The notes under the pieces were generated by a model. The model saw nothing but the letters and a program-made list of their open reading frames with translations. It searched no databases and had not been told where the DNA came from. From positions 1 through 64,000 of the forward strand of contig NZ_JACMSF010000011.1 in assembly GCF_014257025.1 (NCBI RefSeq): a stretch of DNA of 64,000 nucleotides, written 5' to 3'. Each line of letters opens with the position of its first letter. Position 1 is the first letter of the stretch. Made by a program: the position numbers and the translations under genes. This document shows positions 34,190 to 44,214 of this stretch, piece after piece. Source of the stretch: Streptomyces cupreus (lineage in GTDB: Bacteria > Actinomycetota > Actinomycetes > Streptomycetales > Streptomycetaceae).

Positions 34190-35136
34190 CCTCGCCGACG
34201 CTCAAGGCCCCCGCAGGGGCCGGGCCCCGGTCCCTGCGGCGGGCCAAGCCGCGTTATGGCGAACGGGTCATCCAGGGCCTGCTGTTGGTGGCCGCCCTCG
34301 TCTCCGTCGCCACCACCGTCGGCATCGTCGTCTCGCTCATCCCGCCCACCGTCGACTTCTTCGAGCGTGTCAGTGTCGCTGAGTTCCTCGGCGGGACCGA
34401 GTGGACCGCGCTGTTCAGCACTCCTGAGTACGGTGTGCTGCCGTTGCTCGGCGCCACCATGCTCATCACCGTCATCGCCCTCGCGGTGGCCGTTCCGGTG
34501 GGGCTCGGGGCCGCCATCTACCTCAGCGAGTACGCCGATCGGCGGGTGCGGGCCGCTCTCAAGCCCGCCCTTGAGGTGCTGGCGGGTGTTCCGACCGTCG
34601 TCTACGGGTTCTTCGCGCTCAGTTTCGTCACGCCCCGGCTGCGGGAGTGGTGGCCCGGTGGTGGCACCGGGCCCGACTTCCAGAACGCCCTGTCCGCCGG
34701 GCTCGTCATGGGCGTGATGATCATCCCGACCATCGCCTCGCTCTCCGAGGACGCCATGGCCGCCGTACCGGACTCGCTGCGGGACGGGGCCTACGCGCTC
34801 GGCTCGGGCAAGCGGATCGTCTCCGTGCGGGTCGTCGTGCCCGCCGCGCTCTCCGGCATCGTCGCCGCCTGTGTGCTGGGGATTTCGCGGGCCATCGGCG
34901 AGACCATGATCGTCGCCATCGCGTCCGGGCTCACCGCCACTCTCACCGTCAACCCGCTGGAAGCGATGCAGACCATGACCGGGTTCATCGCCCAGGCCGG
35001 GCAGGGCGACGTGCCGGTGCAGTCCTTCGAGTACAAGACCATCTTCGCCGTCGGCGCCCTGCTGTTCGTCATCACCTTCGTCATGAACGTGATCAGCATC
35101 CGGCTCGTGCGCAAGTACCGGGAGGTGTACGAATGA
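34186..35136 (+). CDS. pstC: Phosphate ABC transporter permease PstC
   Basis: A 316-aa integral membrane protein; GTG 34186 overlaps the pstS stop (GTGA). Six helices are visible, beginning GLLLVAALVSVATTVGIVVS. ABC permease features are GLGAAIYLSEYADRRVRAALKPALEVLAGVPTVVYG near 105-140 and the EAA-type loop RDGAYALGSGKRIVSVRVVVP near 205. It forms the channel with PstA. All expected segments are present. Confidence 0.93.
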   Translation: MTSPTLKAPAGAGPRSLRRAKPRYGERVIQGLLLVAALVSVATTVGIVVSLIPPTVDFFERVSVAEFLGGTEWTALFSTPEYGVLPLLGATMLITVIALAVAVPVGLGAAIYLSEYADRRVRAALKPALEVLAGVPTVVYGFFALSFVTPRLREWWPGGGTGPDFQNALSAGLVMGVMIIPTIASLSEDAMAAVPDSLRDGAYALGSGKRIVSVRVVVPAALSGIVAACVLGISRAIGETMIVAIASGLTATLTVNPLEAMQTMTGFIAQAGQGDVPVQSFEYKTIFAVGALLFVITFVMNVISIRLVRKYREVYE

Positions 35137-36047
35137 CCGCCGGGACCGGAATCCGGGTCAGCGAACCGCCCTCCCACCCCGCGCCCCGCAAGCTCGCCGG
35201 ACCGCGCTTCCGGCCGGGCGAGAGCGCCTTCCGGCTGCTCCTGCTGTGCTGTCTGGCCGTGGGCATCATCTTCCTCGGCGTCCTCATCACCTATGTGCTG
35301 GTCGAGGCCTGGCCCCGGCTCGACTCCCGGCTGTGGGAGAACTTCCCCTCCATCCGCCGGCCCGAGCGCGCCGGCGCCCAGTCCGCGATCTTCGGCACGA
35401 TCTGGGTGATCGCCTTCACCGCCCTGTTCTGTCTGCCGACCGGCATCATGGCGGCGATCTACCTGGAGGAGTACGCCGACCAGAACCGCTGGTACAACCG
35501 CATGATCGAGCTGAACATCCAGAACCTGGCCGCCGTGCCCTCAATCATCTACGGCATCCTGGGACTTGGCCTCCTCGCCCGTGAACTGTCCCTCGGGACC
35601 ACGGTGTTGACCGCCTCCCTCACCCTGTCGCTGCTGGTCCTGCCCGTCGTCATCATCGCCTCGCGCGAGGCCATCAGAGCCGTACCGCAGTCAATTCGAC
35701 AGGCCTCGCTGGCACTTGGCGCGACCCAGTGGCAGACCATCTGGCGCCAGGTCCTGCCCGCCGCCGTCCCCGGCATCGCCACCGGCTCGATCCTCGCCCT
35801 GTCCCGGGCGATCGGCGAGGCCGCACCGCTGCTGCTGCTCGGCGCGGTGACCTACGTGGCGTTCAACCCGGAGGGTCTGGAGAGCGCGTACACCGTGCTG
35901 CCCATCCAGATCTTCGGCTGGATCAGCCAGTCCCGCGAGGAGTTCCACCACCTCGCCGCGGCCGGGATCGTCATCCTCCTGGCCATCCTCCTGCTCATGA
36001 ACGCGGCCGCCATCTGGCTGCGCAACCGCTTCAGCAAGCGCTGGTGA
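35133..36047 (+). CDS. pstA: Phosphate ABC transporter permease PstA
   Basis: A 304-aa membrane protein; ATG 35133 overlaps the pstC stop (ATGA). It has six helices, the region [43 protein letters not shown] at about 110-150, and the coupling loop [27 protein letters not shown] near 190-215. The C-terminus ends in [10 protein letters not shown]. It pairs with PstC, and the pair docks on the PstB ATPase. Confidence 0.93.
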   Translation: MTAGTGIRVSEPPSHPAPRKLAGPRFRPGESAFRLLLLCCLAVGIIFLGVLITYVLVEAWPRLDSRLWENFPSIRRPERAGAQSAIFGTIWVIAFTALFCLPTGIMAAIYLEEYADQNRWYNRMIELNIQNLAAVPSIIYGILGLGLLARELSLGTTVLTASLTLSLLVLPVVIIASREAIRAVPQSIRQASLALGATQWQTIWRQVLPAAVPGIATGSILALSRAIGEAAPLLLLGAVTYVAFNPEGLESAYTVLPIQIFGWISQSREEFHHLAAAGIVILLAILLLMNAAAIWLRNRFSKRW

Positions 36048-36051
36048 CCCC

Positions 36052-36927
36052 ATGACCGACGACGCCATACCCGCCCAGAACACCGACGACGCCCACGCCC
36101 TCCCCCTCGCCGTCGGCGACCGCCGCCGGGGCCGGCCCGAACCCTCCCTGAACGACCCGGTGTTCCACATCTCCGACCTGGACGTCTGGTACGGCGACCA
36201 CCAGGCCGTACGCGATGTCACCATGCTCATCGGACGCCGCCAGATCACCGCGATGATCGGCCCCTCCGGCTGCGGCAAGTCCACCGTGATCCGCTGCTTC
36301 AACCGGATGAACGACCTGATCCCAGGCGCCCGGGTGACCGGCAAGGTCGCCTACCACGGCGAGAACCTCTACGACGCCGACGTCGACCCCATCGAGGTGC
36401 GCCAGCGGATCGGCATGGTCTTCCAGAAGCCCAACCCGTTCCCCAAGTCGATCTACGACAACATCGCCTACGGGCCCCGGGTCAACGGCATGAAGGGCAA
36501 CATGGACGACCTCGTCGAGGAGGCGCTCACCGGGGCCGCCCTGTGGGACGAGGTCAAGGACAAGCTCAAGCACAGCGCCCTCGCCCTGTCCGGCGGGCAG
36601 CAGCAGCGGCTGTGCATCGCGCGGGCCATCGCGGTCCGGCCCGAGGTGATCCTCATGGACGAGCCCTGCTCCGCGCTCGACCCGATCGCCACCGCCCGCA
36701 TCGAGGACCTGATGGCGGAACTCGCCGCCGACTTCACCATCGTCATCGTCACGCACAACATGCAGCAGGCCGCCCGCATCTCCGACTACACCGCCTTCTT
36801 CACGGCCGACGTCGACGACAAGGGCGTACGGCACGGCCGGCTCGTCGAGTACGACACCACCGTCAAGATCTTCGAGAACCCCGCCGACCAGCGCACCGAG
36901 GACTACATCACCGGCCGTTTCGGCTGA
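36052..36927 (+). CDS. pstB: Phosphate ABC transporter ATP-binding protein PstB
   Basis: A 291-aa ATPase, ATG 36052 four bases after pstA. Walker A is GPSGCGKST near residue 70, the Q-loop is [22 protein letters not shown], the signature [14 protein letters not shown] and Walker [29 protein letters not shown] is typical of PstB. It carries about 35 extra residues at the N-terminus ([20 protein letters not shown]). It energises phosphate import. No phoU gene follows, unlike many pst operons. Confidence 0.93.
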   Translation: MTDDAIPAQNTDDAHALPLAVGDRRRGRPEPSLNDPVFHISDLDVWYGDHQAVRDVTMLIGRRQITAMIGPSGCGKSTVIRCFNRMNDLIPGARVTGKVAYHGENLYDADVDPIEVRQRIGMVFQKPNPFPKSIYDNIAYGPRVNGMKGNMDDLVEEALTGAALWDEVKDKLKHSALALSGGQQQRLCIARAIAVRPEVILMDEPCSALDPIATARIEDLMAELAADFTIVIVTHNMQQAARISDYTAFFTADVDDKGVRHGRLVEYDTTVKIFENPADQRTEDYITGRFG

Positions 36928-36995
36928 GCCGATGTCCCGTCCGAGGTCCGTCCGCTCCGCGCCCCTTTGCGCGTCCACGTGAAGGAGTACGACGG

Positions 36996-37790
36996 GTGAC
37001 ACCCGAGGCACACGGACCGCCGGCGACCGCGTCCACCGGCGGTCCCGACGATGGCAGGCCGGACGACGGCAGGCCCCCGGATCTGCTGCTGGCCGAACCC
37101 GACCGGGAGCTCGCCCGGGACGTCGTGGCCCGTTTCCTGAACGCGGGCGTGCGCACCCTGGTCTGCCACGACGGTGCCGAGGCCCTGCTCCGGGTCGGCG
37201 CCAGCCGCCCGAAGGCGGTGCTGCTCGCCGCGCCGCTGCCGGTGGTCGGCGCCGCCGCGGTCACCGAGCTGATCGCCCGGCTCCACCCGGTGCCGGTCAT
37301 CGTGGGCGCCGGGGCGGAGGGCGCCGCAGAGGCCACCGCCGCGCTCTCGGCGGGCGCCGTGGCCTTCGTCGCCCGCCCCTACCGGGCCGAGGAGATCCTG
37401 CCGCTCCTCAAGGTCGGGACCGCCTCCGAGGGCGCCGCGCGGATGCTGGTCGTCGGTGACATCGAGCTCGATGTCGAGGGCTTTCACGTGTATGTGCGGG
37501 GGCGCTCGCTCACCCTGCCCGTCCGTGAGTTCCTGCTCCTGCGCTATCTCATGGAACGGCCCAACAAGGTCGTCAGCCGAGGGGAGTTGACCAAGGCGCT
37601 GTGGGGTGCGGAGAAGCTCGACAGCAACACACTCACCGTGCATGTGCGCCGGGTGCGCAACAAACTGCGGGACGAGGCGGGCAGCCGGTGCACCATCGAC
37701 GCCATCCGGGGCATGGGCTACCGGCTGGAGAGCGGGCGTGAGAACCCCGGCGCAAGCGGCCGCGCCGGGGTCAAGGTGAACCGTGGGTGA
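36996..37790 (+). CDS. PhoB/OmpR-type response regulator with a degenerate receiver
   Basis: A 264-aa protein from GTG 36996, behind AAGGAG. Residues about 29-140 are a receiver domain (LLLAEPDRELARDVV) in which the phosphoryl-accepting Asp is lost: the beta-3 strand reads AVLLAAPLPVVG. The conserved Lys is Arg (VARPYRAEEIL). Residues about 155-250 are an intact winged helix (LTLPVREFLLLRYLMERPNKVVSRGELTKALWG, TLTVHVRRVRNKLRDE, IRGMGYRLE). No histidine kinase is nearby. It lies 68 bases after pstB and probably regulates it without phosphorylation. Confidence 0.88.
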   Translation: MTPEAHGPPATASTGGPDDGRPDDGRPPDLLLAEPDRELARDVVARFLNAGVRTLVCHDGAEALLRVGASRPKAVLLAAPLPVVGAAAVTELIARLHPVPVIVGAGAEGAAEATAALSAGAVAFVARPYRAEEILPLLKVGTASEGAARMLVVGDIELDVEGFHVYVRGRSLTLPVREFLLLRYLMERPNKVVSRGELTKALWGAEKLDSNTLTVHVRRVRNKLRDEAGSRCTIDAIRGMGYRLESGRENPGASGRAGVKVNRG

Positions 37791-37852
37791 ACAACCCGTG
37801 GGTGCGCCCACCGGGTTCGAAGGGCGCGCCGGAGCCGCCCTATGGTGGGTGG

Positions 37853-38215
37853 ATGAACGTCTCTCCTGCGGAAACGGAGGCCGCGGCCGACCAACCGGAA
37901 GCGCGCACCTCGTCCCTGTCCCGTCTGCTGATCGACCGCGACGAGGCCGAACGGCTCGCCGCCGTACTGAAGGCCATCGCCGACCCGACCCGGCTGCAAC
38001 TGCTCCGGCTCATCGAGCGCGCCCCCGACGGTGAGGCCTGCGTCGCCGACCTCACCGACTGTCTGGGACTGCGCCAGCCGACCGTCAGCCACCATCTGAA
38101 GGTGATGACCGAGGCGGGGCTGCTCACCCGGGAGCGGCGGGGGACCTGGGTCTGGTACGCGGTCGACCGGGCCGGACTGCACCGGGTGCGGGACATCCTG
38201 CCGCGGGCGGCCTAG
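37853..38215 (+). CDS. ArsR/SmtB-family repressor
   Basis: A 120-aa winged-helix protein from ATG 37853. RLAAVLKAIADPTRLQLLRLI, EACVADLTDCLGLRQPTVSHHLKVMTEAGLLTRERRGTWVWYAV is a full ArsR domain. The alpha-3 metal site ELCVCxL is reduced to EACVADL, with a single Cys, so arsenite-type sensing as in ArsR is doubtful. No metal pump or arsenic gene is adjacent. A ligand cannot be named. Confidence 0.87.
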   Translation: MNVSPAETEAAADQPEARTSSLSRLLIDRDEAERLAAVLKAIADPTRLQLLRLIERAPDGEACVADLTDCLGLRQPTVSHHLKVMTEAGLLTRERRGTWVWYAVDRAGLHRVRDILPRAA

Positions 38216-38225
38216 AGCACCCGTC

Positions 38226-38564
38226 TCAAGCCCTCCCCAGCGACCGCTCCCTCACCCGGGCCAGATGCCCGGCGAAGACCTCCCGGGTGTCCGGTGTCAG
38301 GGTCCGCAGGACGACCAGGGCCGTGATCACGACATCGCACAGCTCCGCCTGGACGTCGTCCCAGGTGTGCGTGACGCCCTTGCGCGGGTTCTGACCGGTC
38401 GCCCCGATCACCGCCTCGGCGACCTCGCCGACCTCCTCCGACAGCTTCAGGACGCGCAGGAGCAGGCCTTCTTGGCCGCCGATCGGACGGTTGGCGTCCA
38501 GCCAGGTCCAGAGGTCGTCGATGCCGGACCAAAGGTCCGCGGAAGGGGGCGCCTGTTCAGTCAT
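38226..38564 (-). CDS. MazG-like nucleotide pyrophosphohydrolase
   Basis: A 112-aa all-helical protein from ATG 38564. It has the MazG/dUTPase-like metal motif KLSEEVGEVAEAVIG (EExxE) and, further on, ELCDVVITALVVL (the ExxD part). These coordinate Mg for hydrolysis of nucleoside triphosphates to monophosphates. It probably cleanses the nucleotide pool. It is convergent with the ArsR gene, ten bases away. Confidence 0.82.
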   Translation of the reverse strand: MTEQAPPSADLWSGIDDLWTWLDANRPIGGQEGLLLRVLKLSEEVGEVAEAVIGATGQNPRKGVTHTWDDVQAELCDVVITALVVLRTLTPDTREVFAGHLARVRERSLGRA

Positions 38565-38608
38565 ACGGCGACACTGCCATGCCCCTCTGACAGCGGGCCC
38601 CATGGGCC

Positions 38609-39166
<558 letters not shown>

Positions 39167-39297
39167 GATCTCTCCCGTGGCAGTCAGCAGGAACAGTCCC
39201 CTCCCGCGTGTCCACGGTCGCACCGCTCACACCCGACGGGCCTGCCCGGACCGCCGTTCGGGTGGCGGGGCGCCGGGAGCGGTGTGAGTCTGCCGTC

Positions 39298-39624
39298 ATG
39301 ACGATCCAACCGAAGAACCTCAGCGACCCGGTCGTCCGGGACTTCGTGACCGCCGTCAACCAGCACGACCGGGACGCCTTCATGGCCCTGCTCACCCCGG
39401 ACGCGACCATGGCGGACGACGGCGCCGACCGTGACCTCGACGACTGGATCGACCGGGAGATCTTCCAGTCCCACGGGCACATGGAGGTCGATCGCGAGTC
39501 CGACGGCGGCCACGCCCTCATCGCCCGCTACCGCAACGACACCTGGGGCGAGATGCGCACCCGCTGGCGCTTCGAGGTCGACGAGAGCGGCAAGATCAGC
39601 CGCTTCGAGACCGGCCAGGCGTAG
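39298..39624 (+). CDS. NTF2/SnoaL-like protein
   Basis: A 108-aa single-domain protein from ATG 39298: VVRDFVTAVNQHDRDAFMALLTPDATMADDG, IFQSHGHMEVDRESDGGHALIARYRND, WRFEVDESGKISRFETGQ. This is the cone-shaped NTF2 fold with a limit-dextrin-like pocket. The fold serves as isomerase, cyclase or binding protein. No catalytic Asp/His dyad can be assigned with certainty. Confidence 0.82.
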   Translation: MTIQPKNLSDPVVRDFVTAVNQHDRDAFMALLTPDATMADDGADRDLDDWIDREIFQSHGHMEVDRESDGGHALIARYRNDTWGEMRTRWRFEVDESGKISRFETGQA

Positions 39625-39679
39625 ACCGTCGTACGACCTCTTGCCCTGAAGTGCGCTCCAACTCGTAGCGTCTGCCCCC

Positions 39680-40702
39680 ATGGAGACGAACTTCAGGACC
39701 CTGGGTCGTACCGGCATCGGCGTCAGCGCGCTCGGCTTCGGCTGCTGGGCGATCGGCGGTGAGTGGACCGACCCGGACGGGCAGCCGCTCGGCTGGGGCC
39801 GGGTCGACGACGAGGAGTCCGTACGGGCCGTGCGCCGCGCCCTCGACCTCGGCGTCACCTTCTTCGACACCGCCGACACCTATGGCGCCGGGCACAGCGA
39901 GCGCGTCCTCGGCCGTGCGCTGGGCAAGCGCCGCGCCGATGTGGTCGTCGCCACCAAGTGGGGCAACGTCTTCGACGAGGAGACCCGGACCCTCACCGGC
40001 GGCGACGACTCGGCGGCGTACGCCCGGCGGGCCCTGACGGCCTCTCTGCGGCGCCTCGACACCGACTACGTCGACCTGTACCAGCTGCACCTGTCGGAGG
40101 CGGATCCCGAGCGGGCTCTCGAACTCCGGGACGTCTGCGAGGAGTTCGTGCGCGAAGGGCTCGTCCGCGCCTACGCCTGGAGCACCGACGACCCCGCCCG
40201 CGCCGCTGTCTTCGCCGAGGGTGCGCACTGTGCGGCCGTACAGCATCGGCTCAATGTGCTTCAGGACGCGCCCGAAATGCTGGCGCTGTGCGAGGAGTCG
40301 GGGCTCGCGAGCATCAACCGAAGCCCGCTGGCCATGGGGTTGCTGACCGGGAAGCGGGCCGCCGGGCAGGCGCTGGACGCCGGGGACATCCGCAGCACGC
40401 CGCCCGCCTGGTTGCCCGGCTTCTCCCAAGGGGGCGCCGATCCCGAGTGGTTGAAGCGGGTCGACGCGCTCAGGGAGATCCTCACCAGCGGCGGCCGTAC
40501 GCTCGCCCAGGGCGCGCTCGCCTGGATCTGGGCGCGCAGTGCGCTCACGGTGCCGATTCCGGGGTTCCGTACGGTCGCGCAGGCCGAGGAGAACGCGGGG
40601 GCGATGGACCGAGGGCCGCTCACCGCCGACCAGTTGACCGAGATCGACGGCATCCTGAGCGGCCCCTCGGCCACTACGCCACCTGCTGTTCCGTCAGTGT
40701 GA
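39680..40702 (+). CDS. Aldo/keto reductase
   Basis: A 340-aa NADPH-dependent reductase with a TIM barrel. The catalytic tetrad is present: Asp and Tyr in FFDTADTYGAGHSE, Lys in VVATKWGN and His in LYQLHLSEAD. The NADPH-binding end is IPGFRTVAQAEENAGAM. The substrate is some aldehyde or ketone; the family does not allow a finer call. Its stop lies inside the 3' end of the convergent ABC ATPase gene (29-base overlap). Confidence 0.92.
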   Translation: METNFRTLGRTGIGVSALGFGCWAIGGEWTDPDGQPLGWGRVDDEESVRAVRRALDLGVTFFDTADTYGAGHSERVLGRALGKRRADVVVATKWGNVFDEETRTLTGGDDSAAYARRALTASLRRLDTDYVDLYQLHLSEADPERALELRDVCEEFVREGLVRAYAWSTDDPARAAVFAEGAHCAAVQHRLNVLQDAPEMLALCEESGLASINRSPLAMGLLTGKRAAGQALDAGDIRSTPPAWLPGFSQGGADPEWLKRVDALREILTSGGRTLAQGALAWIWARSALTVPIPGFRTVAQAEENAGAMDRGPLTADQLTEIDGILSGPSATTPPAVPSV

Positions 40703-41357
40703 TCCGTCCCGACCTGATCGTGGCCAGGCGCGGGGCGCGGCGGGCGATCGACGAGTCGTGGGTGACCAGGACGAAGGTCAGTCCGTGTTCGCGCCACAGC
40801 CCCTCCAGCAGGGCCATGATGTCGTCGCGGGTGCCCTCGTCGAGGTTGCCGGTGGGCTCGTCGGCGAGCAGCACCTTCGGCCGCTTGACCAGCGCGCGGG
40901 CGATGGCGACGCGCTGCTGCTGGCCGCCGGACATCTCGGAGGGGACGTGGGTGAGGCGCTCGCCGAGACCGACCGAGCGCAGCGCCTCGGCGGCCCGCTC
41001 ACGCCGTTCGGCGGGCTTGACGCCGAGGGGGACGAGGGCGGTCTCGACGTTCTCCTGCGCGGTCAGCGTGGGGATCAGGTTGAACGCCTGGAAGATGATG
41101 CCGATCTTCTCGGCGCGCATCCGGGTCAGCCGGGCCTCGCTGATGGTCGCGAGGTCGACGCCGTCGAGTTCCACGCTGCCCTCGGAGGGGCGGTCCAGGC
41201 CGCCGATCATCTGGAGCAGCGTCGACTTGCCGCCGCCGGTCGGGCCCTGGATGACGAGCTGGTCGCCGTCCTGGATGGTGAGGTCGACGCCGCGCAGCGC
41301 CTCCACCGTCTCCTTGCCGCGCGTATAGCGCTTGGTGACGTTTCTGAGTTCGTACAT
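40674..41357 (-). CDS. ABC transporter ATPase, MacB/LolD type
   Basis: A 227-aa ATPase from ATG 41357, behind AGGAG. Walker A is GPTGGGKST, the Q-loop IIFQAFNLIPTLTAQENV, the signature MSGGQQQRVAIARAL and Walker B VLLADEPTGNLDEGT. These are the marks of the LolD/MacB/FtsE group, which drive mechanotransmission in export. The permease with a MacB-like domain lies 122 bases upstream, so both form one exporter. Substrate unknown; antimicrobial peptide or lipoprotein export is usual in the family. Confidence 0.92.
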   Translation of the reverse strand: MYELRNVTKRYTRGKETVEALRGVDLTIQDGDQLVIQGPTGGGKSTLLQMIGGLDRPSEGSVELDGVDLATISEARLTRMRAEKIGIIFQAFNLIPTLTAQENVETALVPLGVKPAERRERAAEALRSVGLGERLTHVPSEMSGGQQQRVAIARALVKRPKVLLADEPTGNLDEGTRDDIMALLEGLWREHGLTFVLVTHDSSIARRAPRLATIRSGRITLTEQQVA

Positions 41358-41478
41358 GGGGGCTCCTGGAGTTCGGGGTGGTGCGAGTTCGGTGCCGGCT
41401 GCGGGCTTGTGGGGGCTGTGTCGATATGCGGCTCCGCCGCGGGCTGACCGTCCCCCGGCCCGCTCCGGCGGACAGGTG

Positions 41479-42936
41479 CTACTCGACTCGCCTCAGTGCG
41501 TCCGCCGGGCGGAGTCTCGATGCCCGCCAGCCGCCGAACGCGCCCGCGATCAGACCGCCTGTCACCGCCAGGCCCACCGCCAGGGCGATCGTCGTCGCGC
41601 TCACCGGGGCGGTGAGGGCTATCTCCAGGGCGTTGGAGGACTGTTGGGCCGCGGGGCCGCCCATGCCGCCACCCGGGCCTCCTCCCATGCCGCCGGCCGT
41701 CGCGCCCAACTCCGCCTCCAGGGTCGGGCTGATCGCCGTCACCGTGTACGCGCCCGCCAGGCCGACCGCGATGCCCAGGACACCGCCCACCAGGCCGCTG
41801 ACGACGGCCTCGCCCACGACCTGCCGGGTCACCCGGCCCGAGGTCCAGCCCAGGGCCTTCAGCGTGCCGAACTCGCGTACCCGGCGCGACACCGCCGACG
41901 ACGTCAGCAGCCCGGCGACCAGGAAGGCCGCCGCCAGCACGGCGATCGACAGCCATTTGCCGACGCTCGACGCCAGGTCGGACGCCGTCGACAGGGAGCC
42001 CGACACCGTGTCCGCCAGATCCGCGGAGGTCGTCACCGTCGTACCGGAGATGTTCTTCTGGATCGCCGACTTCACGGCGTCGATCCGCTGCGAGTCGGTC
42101 GCCTTGACGTAGATCGTGGTGACCTTGTTCTTGGCGTCGCCCAGGGTCTGCGCCTGCTTCAGCGGCAGATAGACGTCGGTGGTGGACTCGCTGCTCTCCG
42201 GGGTGGCGATGCCGATGACCGTGTACTTGGTGCCGGAGATCTTGAAGGTCTCGCCGACCTTGTACTCGTTCTCCTTGGCGTACGACTTGCTGAGCACCGC
42301 CACCTTCGCGTTGCTCTGCGCGGTCGTGAAGGTCTTGCCGGAGGTGATCTCCGAGCCGGCCAGCGGGCCGAGGTCCTGGTCGGTGACGTCGACGCCGGCG
42401 ACGGAGTAGGAGTTGACGTCGAAGGAGGCGCCGCCGCCCTGGACCTGCGGCTGACCGGTGCTGGTGCCGCCGGCGCCGGGGCCGCCCTCGCCCTGCGACT
42501 GGCCGCTCCCCGACTGCGCCTGGCCCTGTGTGAAGGAGCCGTCGACCTTGGTGACGTTCAGGGTGAGGGCGCCGACCGCGTTCGCGACCCCGCTCTGCTT
42601 GCCGACCTTCTCCACCAGGGACGCGCTGAGCGCCTCACCGCCCTGTGTCATCACCCGGTCCGAGCTCTGCTCCTCGTCCTCGTCGGACTGGGCGTCGAAC
42701 TCGAACCGCGGTCCGCCCGAGGCGTTGTCGCCGGGAGCCGATCTGGCCTTGGTGACGGTCATGTCGGTGCCCAGGCCGTAGAGCGATTCGAGGACCTTGT
42801 CCTGCGCCTTCTGCATGCCCGCCGACACGGAGTTGACGGTGATGACGAGCGCGATTCCGAGCGCCAGACCCAGGGCGACGACCAGAGCCACCTTCTTGCG
42901 CCGACTCAGCTCGCGCTTGAGATAGATGCCAAACAT
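41479..42936 (-). CDS. ABC transporter permease, MacB/FtsX type
   Basis: A 485-aa permease from ATG 42936. TM1 is at about 16-36 (KKVALVVALGLALGIALVITV). A large extracellular MacB-PCD-like domain follows at about 40-330, with a Ser/Gly/Gln-rich insert (QAQSGSGQSQGEGGPGAGG). The C-terminal FtsX domain has three more helices and the coupling motif RRVREFGTLKALGWTSGRV. Between the last helices is a Gly/Met-rich loop (GGMGGGPGGGMGG). It ends in the usual RPADALRRVE. It works with the adjacent ATPase. A 375-base gap upstream holds candidate control elements. Confidence 0.9.
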   Translation of the reverse strand: MFGIYLKRELSRRKKVALVVALGLALGIALVITVNSVSAGMQKAQDKVLESLYGLGTDMTVTKARSAPGDNASGGPRFEFDAQSDEDEEQSSDRVMTQGGEALSASLVEKVGKQSGVANAVGALTLNVTKVDGSFTQGQAQSGSGQSQGEGGPGAGGTSTGQPQVQGGGASFDVNSYSVAGVDVTDQDLGPLAGSEITSGKTFTTAQSNAKVAVLSKSYAKENEYKVGETFKISGTKYTVIGIATPESSESTTDVYLPLKQAQTLGDAKNKVTTIYVKATDSQRIDAVKSAIQKNISGTTVTTSADLADTVSGSLSTASDLASSVGKWLSIAVLAAAFLVAGLLTSSAVSRRVREFGTLKALGWTSGRVTRQVVGEAVVSGLVGGVLGIAVGLAGAYTVTAISPTLEAELGATAGGMGGGPGGGMGGPAAQQSSNALEIALTAPVSATTIALAVGLAVTGGLIAGAFGGWRASRLRPADALRRVE

Positions 42937-43019
42937 CCCGTTCCTAGAGGTTCTTGGCGCCCGCTGTGGGCGCGACCTCAAGCTAGGGACGAAACGTTGC
43001 GTGGCCGTGAGTAAGGGAT

Positions 43020-43056
43020 ATGTGCGACCTGAGAAGGAATGTGCGCGAGCTGAGAA
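43020..43056 (-). promoter_or_regulatory. Direct repeats upstream of the ABC exporter
   Basis: On the plus strand ATGTGCG recurs at 43020 and 43039, and CTGAGAA at 43029 and 43050, giving two similar units spaced about 20 bases. They lie 85-120 bases before the permease start, so they may bind a regulator of the exporter. No regulator gene is linked. Confidence 0.35.
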
Positions 43057-43074
43057 TGCGGCCGCCGCATACGT

Positions 43075-43157
43075 ACGGCAGCCGTCCACGGCGCGGTGCG
43101 TACCCCGCGGTCCCACGCGGGGTCCACCCCCAACCCGCGCCGTGGTACGGCTGCCGT
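43075..43157. repeat. Long nested hairpin in the intergenic region
   Basis: Arm 43075-43096 pairs along its whole 22 bases with 43135-43157, with a single bulged T (43146). Inside it a second hairpin, ACCCCGCG (43102-43109) with CGCGGGGT (43116-43123), loop of 6, is nested. Such length is beyond a normal terminator. It could be a terminator of the SDR gene, a small RNA, or a decayed palindromic element. The rest of the gap holds no gene. Confidence 0.75.
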
Positions 43158-43311
43158 CTTCCCCCCTCGGGTGTGGCCGGCGGAAGCTCTCCACTCCAAC
43201 TGTGAAGCTCTTGTGTAGGAGAGTTGAGCATAAGTCTCCGACCGGCCGCAATGCAGCGGACGGTCAAATTCCGGTTGTGCAGGTTGTGGAGCCCGGGTCC
43301 ACTGGGAGTGC

Positions 43312-44079
43312 TCAGCCGCGGCCCACGTACGGCATGGCCGTCGCCAGGACCGTCGCGAACTGCACATTCGCCTCCAGTGGCAGCTCCGCCATGTGCCGGA
43401 CGGTGCGCGCCACATCGGCCACGTCCATCACGGGCTCCGGCGCCACTTCGCCGTTGGCCTGGAGCGCGCCCGTCTGCATGCGGGCCGTCATGTCGGTGGC
43501 CGCGTTCCCGATGTCGATCTGCCCCACCGCGATGCCGTACGGCCGCCCGTCCAACGCCAGCGACTTGGTCAGGCCCGTCAGCGCGTGCTTGGTCGCCGTG
43601 TAGGCGACGGAGTGCGGACGGGGCGTATGGGCGGAAATCGACCCGTTGTTGATGATCCGGCCGCCCTGCGGGTCCTGCTCCTTCATCTGCCGGTACGCCG
43701 CCTGCGCGCACAGGAACGCCCCGTTGAGGTTGGTGTCCACCACGTGCCGCCAGGCGTCGTAGGACAGCTCCTCCACCGGCACCCCGCCCGGCCCGAACGT
43801 CCCCGCGTTGTTGAACAGCAGGTCGACCCGCCCGAACCGGTCCACCGCGGCGGCGAACAGCGCGGCCACGTCGTCCGGCCGCGACACATCCGTGCGTACG
43901 GCGATGCCGGCGCCCTCGGGTGCCAGTGCCGCCGTCTCCTCCAGGGTCTCGGTGCGGCGGCCCGCCAGCGCCACCGACCAGCCCGCGCGCAGCAGCTCCA
44001 CGGCGACCGCGCGTCCCATGCCGGAGCCCGCCCCGGTCACCACGGCGGTCCTCGGCCTGCCAGTTCGCTTCGTATTCAT
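43312..44079 (-). CDS. Short-chain dehydrogenase/reductase
   Basis: A 255-aa classical SDR from ATG 44079 (upstream ATGs at 44109 and 44157 are possible). The NAD(P) motif is TGAGSGMG near residue 16, the stability motif NNAG near 91. The catalytic residues are Ser in [10 protein letters not shown], and Tyr and Lys in YTATK. The Arg after the first strand (AGRRTET) suggests NADPH preference. Substrate unknown. It is divergent from phoD. Confidence 0.9.
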   Translation of the reverse strand: MNTKRTGRPRTAVVTGAGSGMGRAVAVELLRAGWSVALAGRRTETLEETAALAPEGAGIAVRTDVSRPDDVAALFAAAVDRFGRVDLLFNNAGTFGPGGVPVEELSYDAWRHVVDTNLNGAFLCAQAAYRQMKEQDPQGGRIINNGSISAHTPRPHSVAYTATKHALTGLTKSLALDGRPYGIAVGQIDIGNAATDMTARMQTGALQANGEVAPEPVMDVADVARTVRHMAELPLEANVQFATVLATAMPYVGRG

Positions 44080-44214
44080 GGCCCCGCAGCGTACGGGAGG
44101 GTCCGCCATACGGAACTCATCCGTCCGCCATCCGGGTGTTGTGTACGCGCCAATCATGAGTCGTCCCGGGCCACTCCAATCCCAGGTGCATTCATTACGC
44201 CAGGGGAGGACCGG

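Noticed and set aside
39763..41328. 521-aa plus frame over the aldo/keto reductase and ABC genes
   Set aside because: Frame shadow: Arg-rich in the first part, antisense in the second.
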